Below, piece after piece: positions 10,870 through 22,100 of a DNA stretch of 64,000 nt. How positions within the stretch are numbered: position 1 is the stretch's first letter; each line of letters opens with the position of its first letter. The DNA comes from Leptobrachium leishanense (Eukaryota; Chordata; Amphibia; Anura; Megophryidae): the NCBI GenBank assembly GCA_009667805.1, contig CM019065.1, positions 14,458,952 through 14,522,951 on the forward strand, given 5' to 3'. A program made the translations under genes and the position numbers. A model generated the notes under the pieces. It was given only the letters and a program-made list of their open reading frames with translations, searched no databases and had not been told where the DNA came from.

Positions 10870-12010
10870 GGCAGTCAGAGAAGTTGATCTTGACCTAGTG
10901 TCAGAATGAAGGCTGATAGAGGGGAAGCTTGTCGTCTGGTCAATGTGGCGATTTCTCTCAGAGAGGAAGTTCTTTGTCTGCTCTGCAGAAAGCAGATGTT
11001 CAAATGGAGGCTCTTGCTGTAGTCATCAGGGATACGATTGTTCAAAATGAAGAGCTTGGTCAGGTCACCTTAGACATGGTTCTTTGAGAGAAAGCTGTTG
11101 GTCTCCTCAACAGAGTGAACTCTGTTATCAAGGTTTTCAAACTCGTCAGCAGAGATCAGGCTATTTAAGAGGAAACTGTTGGTCTAGTCATCAGAGGGAA
11201 TGTTGTTAGAAAGTAAGCCGTTGGTCTAGTCATCAGTCATGACTTTTGTTCATGAAGATTTGGATCTCGTCATCAGAGTGAAGACTCTTGGACAGGAAGC
11301 TCTCGGTCTAGTTGATAGAACAAAGGCTGATGGAGATTAGGGTCTTGATCTTGACTTCAGAGCTTTTGGTCTTGTAGGTTTGGATGTAGTCATCGGAGTG
11401 AAGGCTGTTGGAGAGGAAGCTTTTGTTATAGTCGACAGAGAGGAGGCTCTTGATCTGCTCATCATAGAGGAAGCTTTTGGTCGTGTTGGTTTTGATCTAG
11501 TTATCAAAATGAAGAATGTTGGAGAGGAAGCACTTAGTTGTTTTCAGCGAGGAGGCTCTTGATCTAGTCACCAGAGATGAGACTCTTGGAGAGGAGGATC
11601 TTGATCTAGTAACTGAAGAGAAAACTCTTGAAATAGAGGCTCTTAACCAAGTCAAAAGGGAAGATTTTTGGAAAAGGGGGCTCTTGATCTAACCATCAGA
11701 GAGGAGGCTCTTGATCTAGTTGGACAGAAGGCTCTTACAGTGGAGGCTCTTGATCCAGTCATCAGAGAGGAGGCTCTTATCCCAGTCATCAGAGAAAAGG
11801 CTCTTGATCTAGCCATCAGAGAGGAGGAACTTGATCTAACCATCAGAGAGGAGGCTTTTGATCTAGTTAAAGAGGCTCTTGGAGAGGAGTCTCTTGATCT
11901 AACCATCAGAGAGGGGGCTCTTGATCTAGTCATTGAAAATAAACTGTTGTAGAAGACGCTCATAGTCAAGTCATCAAAGAAAAAGCTCCCAGTGGAGGCT
12001 CTTGGTCTGG
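10870..12010. repeat. Degenerate 27-bp minisatellite with an open plus-strand frame
   Basis: Imperfect copies of a 27-bp unit, ATCAGAGAGGAGG then CTCTTGATCTAGTC, most regular at 11660-11950 and decaying outward. Translation gives a nonapeptide repeat (LDLVIREEA) over 11668-11952, but no longer frame, start context or domain supports a gene. Bases 10528-10869 hold nothing recognised. Confidence 0.7.
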
Positions 12011-12975
12011 TAGGAAGAGTTAAGGCTCTTGGAGTTCTTGATCTCGCAGTCGCAAAGTATAACCATGGAGAAGAAGCACTTGGTGTAAGGCTTTTGCCGA
12101 GCAAACTTGCTTTGCTGGGGAAAAGGTTTTCCATTACAAGCTACAAAATGTCTTATTAAACATCTAATAATGCGTATCACCAGTAAACACCGTATTTTTG
12201 GAGAGGAACGTGGCCTCTACATATCGCAGATAAAAATGTTTATTGATTTTATCCCCAACCTGAATTGGTCATGTAAACAGTCTTGAAAGGCGGAACAGTC
12301 CTTTTAATCCTTCATCTACAACATGGAAATGTATCAATCCGGAAAAAACATCCAAAGAGGAAGTTTTCACTCATAGTCAACAAGGTCACTACTGATATTT
12401 TTTTGGGAGAGAATACAATTAGTGAGATTTTATTTAAAAAATGAAAAACAAATCTGAAATTCTCTTGGATAAAAAAAAAGCAAGATGGTGAACTTTAAAT
12501 AATTTTTCGTCTAATTCTCTAATTGCCGAAGGAATAAATTATCAGATGAAATCGAGACAGAAAAATCGATGATTAATTCAATGATTGTAAATTTTCCGAA
12601 ATGAGGATTAAGTGATACTCAATAAAAATAAAATAATAGCCGAAAATATAATCCACGCACATCATCATGATTTGGCATCGGCTCTACATAGATATCCTCT
12701 GGCGAAATGCGTTGGTGACATTAGCGTGAAGAGTTCGTCTGGTAAAAAAAAAGTCCATGGCTCGCTGATGGTCGACACAGTGGGTCTCTGGTTTCATGGT
12801 GGTGGGATAACATCAAGAGAACATCGGTGCAACCATACTTAAGGACTTAAAATGGTTGCGGATGGTTCCCTGGGAACGTGCAGTGACGGGTTGTATACTG
12901 GAGGTTGTCCACGGAGTGTACTTGTTGGCGCTGTGTGGCAAGCGTTCACTACAGTGTCTTTGAAGTGACCAATGT
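12011..12975 (-). other. Probable 3' UTR and downstream flank of cldn15
   Basis: This stretch follows the claudin stop codon on the minus strand. Minus-strand AATAAA hexamers occur at 12429-12434 and 12239-12244, which would give 3' UTRs of roughly 0.55 and 0.73 kb. It lacks the tandem repeats seen elsewhere. The transcript end is inference; no transcript data are available. Confidence 0.4.
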
Positions 12976-13105
12976 TTACACATAGGCGTTCTTCCCGTAT
13001 TTATTGATGCTGCTGTTGGACTCGTATCTTGGGAGCGCAGCCTGGGGAGCCGCCTTGGTGGAGGATACGGTCTTCGGAGGAGCCCGGTAGTTATACGTGA
13101 AATTT
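12976..13105 (-). CDS. cldn15: cldn15 exon 5, cytoplasmic tail and stop
   Basis: The acceptor is TACTTCACAG before 13105, and the exon enters in phase 2. It encodes a 42-residue hydrophilic tail with [28 protein letters not shown] and then TAA (12976-12978). The terminal Tyr-Val is the claudin PDZ-binding motif that anchors to ZO proteins. Length (130 bp to the stop) and phase match exon 4. Confidence 0.87.
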
Positions 13106-16100
13106 CTGTGAAGTAGAGACAAACACAATATGAAAATACGTTTGTGAAGTCGATTTCCCATCTCGAGCTGTAACACGGAGGGCACCGTTCATTAAAGTAC
13201 TGAGTCGACTCAGCTAATCATGGAAGGAAATGTGCCTCAAACTCCGGAACAAGAACTCAACAAATACAGCCAAGTGGCACATGCTGGTGGAACCTGGGTG
13301 CATACTGTATGGTGCCAAGTGTATTGCAACCAACATCCTCCCTCCTACATATACAACACACCTGTATACACAGCACTATATGACATGTATACACAGCACT
13401 ATATGACATGTATACACAGCACAGACAGTGCAATGCCAGCCTCTCCCTCACACACACTTTTACACCGAGCCATGTAGACACAGTGCAGACAATTCCAACC
13501 TCCCCTTTACACACGCAAGTCCACCATGCCACGAATGCACACAGAATATATTACACAATCCTTACGTCGGTTGGGTTTGTAATTGCTTATATGAGCAGCA
13601 GAGAAGTCCTCCCCCAACTACGTCTAACAAAGCCCCAGACCATCCAAGGTAGAGCGCTGGCCCGATTTCATATCTGTTGAAGAGAAGAGATAATGACTCG
13701 GTGCAGAGAATCTGAGAGCTCGAGAATTAGAACAGTGTTAATTTCATTGACTAAAAAGTTTTGACAAAGACTTAGATGAATAAATTAGTTTTTGCAATTA
13801 GAACTAGACTAAAACTGAATAAAAGCAAAGCTATAACGACTAAAACTACAACGAAAATCCATTGACATTTTAGTCGACAAATACAAACTAGACTAAAACG
13901 TTAGGGGCAGAGCGATTTGGGATCCGAACACTAAACCCCAAAGTAGCCCTAACCCTATACGTGATTAGGCTTCTGATTTTTCAGTATCGGACCGATGCAG
14001 AATATTGAAAGAGTACCATATTGTTGTTAATTTCCTATATTCTGTACTGCGATGTAGTTAGTGTTGTGGTTACTGCTTGTTTTAGGGTTGGGGTTAGTGA
14101 GAGGTTAAGGATTACTGTTAGAATCAGGGTTTCTGTTTGTTTTATTACTATGGTTACATTGTATGCATGTTTTTTGGTTAGAGTTACATATATGGTTCCT
14201 GTTCCAGTTTCTACTTGTCGTTTTTTTTTTTCCGGAGCACCGAAGACATGTAGGGAGGGGTTGAGTTATTGAACGATTTGAACGTGAGCGTCAGTATTTT
14301 AAACTGTATCCTTGGAACGAACAGGAAGTCAATGGAGGGACCGGCAGTGTGGGGAGGTATGTGAGGTGCGTGTCTGGTGAGATAAATAAGCCTGGCCCCT
14401 GCATTCATTACAGATTGCAAAGGGGCAATACGGGAGATGGGGAGGCCAATAAGGAGCGAGTTGCAGTAATCAAGACGTGAAAAGATAAGCACATGAACCA
14501 GCACCTTTGCAGTATCTTGCGTCAGAAAGGGACGGACGCGGGCAATGTTTTTGAGTTGAAAGTAACAGGATTTGGTCACAGTCTGGATGTGGTGGGGACG
14601 ACCACGTTAAGTCAGAATTAAAGGTGACACCAAGGCAGCGAGCTTGGGGTGTTGGGCTAATGGGTGTTCCATTTACTCGTAGAGAGATAGGTGGTATTGG
14701 GTTTTTCTTGGAGGGAGGAATGACGAGAATTTCAGTTTTGGCAAGATTGAGTTTAAGGAAGCGGGAAGCCATCCAAATCGAGACAGCGGAGAGACAGTCA
14801 GTGACTTGATCCAGGAGGGTTGGAGAGAGTTCAGGGGAGGAGGAGAGGTATATTTGAGTGTCATCAGCGTATAGGTGGTACTGGAATCCAAAGGAGCTGA
14901 TCAGTTTTCCTAGAGAGGCTGTGTAGACTGAAGAAAGAATAGGGCCCAGTACTGAACCTTGGGCTTGGGGCACCCAAATAGAGACAGGCAGCCGGGAGGA
15001 GGTACTTCCAGTTAGGGTTAAGGTTATATTCTCTGCTTGTTTTGTATTAGGGTTTGGGCTACAGTTTCTGCTTGTTTTTTATTACAGTTAAGGATATGTT
15101 TAGGGTTGTACTTTCTGTGGCCCCTATTACATTCCTCGCGCATCGGTTTTGCGCGCACGCAAATGCGCATTTTGCGCGAGGACAAAACCATTTGCGCAGA
15201 ACGTTGTATTTCAATGTTCGCGCAAACGATGCGCGTTATCGATTAACGCGGATGGACTTGAGCGAGCGTGATGAACTGTGTGCGTCCTATACATAACATT
15301 GTGAGCGCAAATGCATTCGTGCGCTGGTACGCGGATTTTATTTCAATAGATGCGCAACTTCCTACGAACGATGTTTGCGCGCATAATTTTAACGTCTTTG
15401 AAAACCTGGTGGTAACTGCAAATCTGAACGTTCTGGCCGACACAAAATACACCAGCACGAAAAAAAAAATACAGCCACAGTATAGTTACACATTCTACAC
15501 ATACCCAAACAATAAAATTGTGAATTCGTGCGTGTTTTTTTATTGCTGCAGCATATATACTCCATATTTATTTTGAAAGGCGCAAAAACGTTAGTGAGTC
15601 AGTTAAGGTGAATTGATGTCAATTAAGGTTCTTAATTCTGATTGGCTGAATTCCGCAAAAAAAACAGTCCGCGCAGTGATTTACAAGCGCAACGTTACTG
15701 CGCGCGTATACTAACGTTATTTTTTGACGGATGAGAAAATGCATTCAGATCCGAATATCACGTTAATTTTCGCGCGATAACGCTGGACGATGCGTGCAAA
15801 AAAATTGCGCGACCGCATTTGCGCAGAGAATGTAATAGGGGCCTGTGTGTTTTTGATTAGAGTAACGGGGATGTTTTCTGCTTGTTTTTGATTGGGTTAA
15901 GGTTAAGGTTATATTCTCTGCTTGTCATTTCATTAATGTTTTAGGTTAGGGTTACATTTAGGATTACAGTTTGTTTAGTTTATATTAGGGTAACAAGGTT
16001 AGGGTTATTTTCTCTGCTTGTTTTTTCAACAAGGGTTAGAGTTACCGTAAAGGTTAGGGTTACAGCTAAAGTTACAGTTTCTTTTTATTTATTGGCAAGG

Positions 16101-19100
16101 GTTACAGTTAATGTTTTTTCTTTTTTTTGAGTTATGGTTAGGGTTACGGTTTATATTAATTATGTATAAAATTCTAAAACTCAATCCAAACAGATCCAAT
16201 TATGTCTGGAAGTGGCCAATTGGATTCGGTTCGGACATCAGCATTTCGGAATTCGGATCAATCCAAATTGCTGAAATATAGATAATTTGTATCATTTATT
16301 CCCTGAGCCCCGCAGTAAGAAAGACGATTGTACAACAAATGCTTATGCCGGCTATTGAATACAGAGATGTAGTGCATGCAGCCGCCCTGCAAACACACCT
16401 TCATTAACTTACTACATTGTATAACTCATTCTGTCGCTTTGTGCTACAATGTAACTACATGACCCACCATTGTGACATGTTAAAAGAGCTAAACTGGCCA
16501 TCGCTGGAATCTAGACGCACCCTTCACCTTTCCATCTTGGGGCCACATTACAATCCTGGTGCTAACGTTAGCGCTCACCTGCATGAGCGTTAACGTTAGC
16601 CCTGGTGGCCCTAACGCGTGCGCACCATATTACAATCCAAACGCTAACGGGTTAAGGAACCCGTTACCGTTTGGAATCTTGCACTGTACTGCGCGTGGTT
16701 ACTGTACTTTTGCATTCCCCATGTTAAGTATAGGGAGAGAAAAGTCCTAACGCTAATTACTCTCCGGTTGCGGTTAGCAAAAAGTTAACCACAGCCTGGA
16801 CTTGGTGCTAACGGATTCCGCTGGTGTAGAATCTGTCAGCACCAGCCAGAAACCCCCCAAATTCAATCAGATACTCACCTACTATCCCGCGGCGAGGGAA
16901 AAGTCCCCCAGTTTCCCCCTGTGGATCACTACGCCGACCTGACGGACCTTGCAAGGCGAGATCCAGCAGGTCATGTGACCACCAGGGTCTGCCTCAATGG
17001 AGTCCTATGGACTCCATGGATAGGATGCGAACGGCGGCGCATAGCATGTAACATAGTGACTATATACAGAATGCACCTGTAAACATGTTACACAGTGACT
17101 ATATACAGAATGCACCTGTAAACATGTAACACAGTGACTATATACAGAATGCACCTGTAAACATGTTACACAGTGACTATATACAGAATGCACCTGTAAA
17201 CATGTAACATAGTGACTATATACAGAATGCACCTGTAAACATGTAACATAGTGACTATATACAGAATGCACCTGTAAACATGTAACATAGTGACTATATA
17301 CAGAATGCACCTGTAAACATGTAACATAGTGACTATATACAGAATGCACCTGTAAACATGTTAACACAGTGACTATATACAGAATGCACCTGTAAACATG
17401 TAACATAGTGACTATATACAGAATGCACCTGTAAACATGTAACATAGTGACTATATACAGAATGCACCTGTAAACATGTAACACAGTGACTATATACAGA
17501 ATGCACCTGTAAACATGTAACATAGTGACTATATTTCCTACATATTTATTTTCTGGGTTAATCTGTATATTTGGATTTTGTTTTTAATATCTTGCATTTA
17601 TTACTTTGTATTTCTGTAGCGACTGTAACAATTCAATGTTCTTGATCCCAGGATATACTGAAAACGAGAGAAATCTCAATGTATCCTTCCCAGGCCCGGA
17701 TTAAGATCTCTATGGGCCTGGAGCGGAATATTGTGGTGGCTTTTTTTGTAATTTAGTGAAATGAAAACATATTTTTGGTTATTTAATAGTACGGATACGG
17801 GTATATGTAACCAGGCAGATACTCAGGTCTATTCAGTAAAAGGTGAAACTCAGGAGAACTGGCAGGAGAAGAGAACAATCTAGACCAAATAGCCGATTTG
17901 AAACGTGAGATAAATGGGAGAAATTTTCTGGTTTGGCTTTTTGACCTAGAATTTTCACTTCTCCAGTCTTTCTCCTGAGTGTCACCTTTTATTGAATAGA
18001 CCTGATAGTGTGAAAAAATGTGAAATGGGAACCTGTTACTGCATTTTTCTGAGAAAATATAATATTTTACCCAACAAAATGAAATATTTCCCTTGTGTTT
18101 TGCAACATGTTTTTTTTATGAATAATATGACTATGTATAAAACACTGACCTTGCTCCCAGCGTGAAATGAGGTGAGTAATGGCAGTGGTATTGCTCATTT
18201 TATACTAGACAAGTGGACAATGCCATTGCTTTGGAGCTAAAAATAAATAAATAAATATTTTTTTCCCCTTTTCTTTTAGATTTTACATGGTCATGGTTGG
18301 TATCAATGCAAAGGCCAGACTCTGCCCTGTCCAATGACACTTCACTTGACCTTGTGAGGTGTAAAGAGATTAGTGACGCAGGGGTCCAAATTTCCCCACA
18401 GTGCGGCGGTTTAGGTTTTTGATGTAACAATTCGTAACAATGGATTGTACCATCACCTCCACACTTGTTGGTGACATGAGAAATGTGATGGTTAGTGCAG
18501 CATCATTGTTTTCTTTATATTATTGTTCGGTGGTGCTCCAAGTACAAAAGGATTCGCTAAACCCCAAAAGTGGGTGCTTCCCGTCACCCAAGTTCAAAAA
18601 ATCCACAACCAAAAAGGTGGGGGTAGAGCTTCACAAAACACCCATAGATGGCATGAAGGGAGAAAGTCTTACATATAGTCCAAAATCCACATATACACCA
18701 CTCTTGATGGAGATAGTGGATAAAACTGGCAGCATAAATTTCAGGTAGGCAGCGGGGATTCCAAGTAGACTCTCCTTGGATATTTAAACCTCAAAAATGC
18801 AGCAAAATAGTGTATTACAGTACACCAAGGTGGTATATAGTAATTAAAAATAGGAGTCTTACTCACATTTTTTGAGAGCTGCCAGCTCTCAAATGAAGGC
18901 AATTCAGGTGTTAACGGGTCACCTGCATACCCCAAGGCGATCCGCAGTTGGTATCTCCCAGGTGAGGGCCAATCCGCTCTCTCTCTCAATAAACAAAAAC
19001 CCAGTGTAGAAGGTAATAAAAAAAGCTGGTGTTTTTTAATCGGAATGCATAAAAAAACAGCCAGACGAGTTTCGCCCATATACTAGGCTTCATCAGTGGC

Positions 19101-22100
19101 AGAAAGAAGAGTTACAAAAATGGGGCACTTTTGACATTTAAATTCATAATAAAATATCGCCAAATTGGCGGCAGCTGGCTGGGAGGCGTGGTGCCACTCA
19201 CATCATCTCGCAATGGTGGAGGCTTTCCCCATCATCCAATGAGTGATCAGAGTCTCAGACTTCCGCTTGCGTTTTGCTGTGGAACGCAAACGGGCTTCAA
19301 TGTGTACTCTACAGTTCTCAAACGGTCACCTCAAGGAAAAATAGCCGTTCGATGGTTCCCAAAAAGCCTTCCCTCAAACTCTCCATAAGATAAATTTAAT
19401 GAAATATATGTAACCTTTATTTAAAATTAATTTTGAGCCATATAGATGTATAAATGGCTAGTGATATCATTAAAACTCGAGGGACAGGGTATCCTAGGTA
19501 TCCTCAGGTTGTTGTCAATTAGAGGAAGGTGAATCTACACAAAATCTCGCAATGGAGAGTAAACTGTCCAAAAGTTCCTATTCCGTCAATTTATTAAAAA
19601 TCTACGGTGCTTCACCTTAGGACGAGCACAGAAAAAAAAAGGTGAATAGCACCCTAAAACCTGCTCGTGTAGGTGTGATCTATAGACCCCCTGGACAAGC
19701 AGAAGAACTAGATAATCTGCTGGTTGAGGAAATAGCCAAAATGGCAATGAAGGGGGAAGTTATTATCATGGGGGACTTTAATCTTCCTGATGTGAACTGG
19801 AAAACCAAAACAGCTGGGTGCACCAGGAGTACAAATATTCTAAACTCCCTACTGGGATTATCTCTAACACAAGTAGTTGAGGAGCCGACCCGTAAAGAGG
19901 CCATATTGGATTTAATACTCACAAATGGAGGTTTGGTATCGGACGTTGTTGTAGGTGAAAATTTGGGATCTAGTGATCACCAGTCAGTATGGTTTAATAT
20001 AACAACAGGGATGGAGCCGCACCACACAAGAACGAAAGTTTTAGACTTTAAAAAAAACAGATTTTTCTAAAATGAGATTTTGTGTGAAGGAGTCATTATC
20101 AGACTGGAGGAGTTTAAAGGGAGTCCAGGAGAAATGGGATTATTTAAAGGAAGCATTATTGAAGGCCACAGGAAATTGCATTCGGCTTGTTAGCAAAAAC
20201 AAAAAAGGGAAGAAACCACTGTGGTACTCTGCAGAAGTGGCCAAAATAGTGAAGAACAAAAAGACAGCATTCAATAATTATAAAACAACTCAGAGTGAAG
20301 AAGATAGGCAAACCTATAAGATTAGGCAGAAAGAGGCAAAGCAATTTATAAGAGCTTCCAAAGCACATGCAGAAGAGAAAATAGCTCAGTCAGTAAAAAA
20401 GGGGGACAAAACATTTTTTAGATACATAAACGAGAAAAGAAAAGTAAAACAAGGATTAGTTAGATTAAAAACAAAGGAAGGAAGGTATGTAGAAGAGGAT
20501 AAAAGTCTCGCTGACTGCCTCAATGAATATTTTTGTTCAGTCTTTGCAGAAGAAAAGGAAGGAAAGGGACCTCAGTTAGGAGAGAACACTAAAGAGACAT
20601 TTACATATCAGTTTACAGAGGAGGAGGTTCTACAGCAGCTGTCTAAAGTAAAGACAAATAAGTCAATGGGGCCTGATGGGATCCACCCTAAATTATTAAA
20701 AGAGCTCAGTGATGTAATAGCAAAACCGTTAACAGATTTATTTAACCAATCCTTGCTAACGGGAGTCGTCCCAGAAGACTGGAAATTAGCAAATGTTGTG
20801 CCCATTTACAAGAAGGGTAGTAGGGAGGAATCGGGGAACTATAGGCCAGTTAGTCTTACGTCAGTAGTGGGGAAATTAATGGAAACCATGTTAAAGGAAA
20901 GGATTGTTGAACATCTAAAAACACATAGATTACAGGATCAGAAACAACATGGGTTTACCTCAGGGAGATCATGCCAAACTAATCTTATTGATTTTTTTGA
21001 TTGGGTAACAAAAATAATAGACACAGGTGGTGCAGTAGACATTGCTTATTTAGATTTCAGTAAGGCTTTTGATACTGTTCCGCATAGAAGGCTTATCAAT
21101 AAATTGCAATCTTTGAGTTTAGATTCCAATATTGTTGACTGGATTAGGCAGTGGCTGAGTGACAGACAACAGAGGGTTGTGGTAAATGGAGTTTATTCGG
21201 CACAAGGTCTTGTTACCAGTGGGGTACCTCAGGGGTCAGTACTTGGACCCATTCTCTTTAATATTTTTATTAGTGATATTGCAGAAGGTATTAATGGAAA
21301 AGTATGTCTTTTTGCTGATGACACAAAGATTTGCAACAGGGTTGACGTTCCTGGAGGGATCAGCCAAATGACAAATGATTTAGGTAAACTAAAAAAATGG
21401 TCGGAGTTGTGGCAATTGAGTTTTAATGTGGATAAGTGCAAGATAATGCACCTGGGACGTAAAAACCCAAGGGCTGAATATAGAATATTTGATACAGTCC
21501 TAACCTCAACATCTGAGGAAAGGGATTTAGGGGTCATTATTTCAGAGGATCTAAGGGTAAGTAGTCAATGTAATAGAGCAGCAGGAAATGCTAGCAGAAT
21601 GCTTGGTTGTGTAGGGAGAGGTATTAGCAGTAGGAAAAGGGAAGTGCTCATGCCACTGTACAGAGCACTGGTGAGACCTCACTTGGAGTACTGTGTGCAG
21701 TACTGGAGACCGTATCTCCAGAAGGATATAGACCTCTTAGAGAGAGTTCAGAGAAGGGCTACTAAAATGGTGTACGGCTTGAAGGAGAAATGTTACCAGG
21801 AAAGGCTTAATGATCTTAACATGTACAGCTTGGAAAAAAGACGAGACAGAGGAGATATGATAGAAACATTTAAATACGTAAAGGGAATCCACAAGGTAGA
21901 GGAAGGGAGTATATTTAAAAGGAAACAAAATAGCAAAACAAGAGGACATAGTCTTAGATTAGAGGGGCAAAGGTTTAAAAGTAACATCAGGAAGCATTAT
22001 TTTACTGAGAGGGTGGTGGATACATGGAACAGTCTTCCAGTAGAAGTGGTAGAGGCCAAAACAGTAATTGAATTTAAGCAAGCATGGGATAGGCATAAGG

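Larger units (their letters stand above)
14036..16160. repeat. Degenerate GGTTAGGGTTA / CTGCTTGTTTTT array, interrupted twice
   Basis: Loose repeats combining GGTTAGGGTTA-like telomere-related words with TTTCTGCTTGTTTTTTATTAG occur at 14036-14210, 15005-15114 and 15848-16160. The gaps are filled by an L2 fragment (14222-15004) and a MITE (15120-15842). The pieces look like one old array split by two insertions. Confidence 0.6.

Noticed and set aside
17042..17533. CRISPR-like regular array
   Set aside because: There are no variable spacers; the whole 39-bp unit repeats head to tail in a eukaryotic intron.
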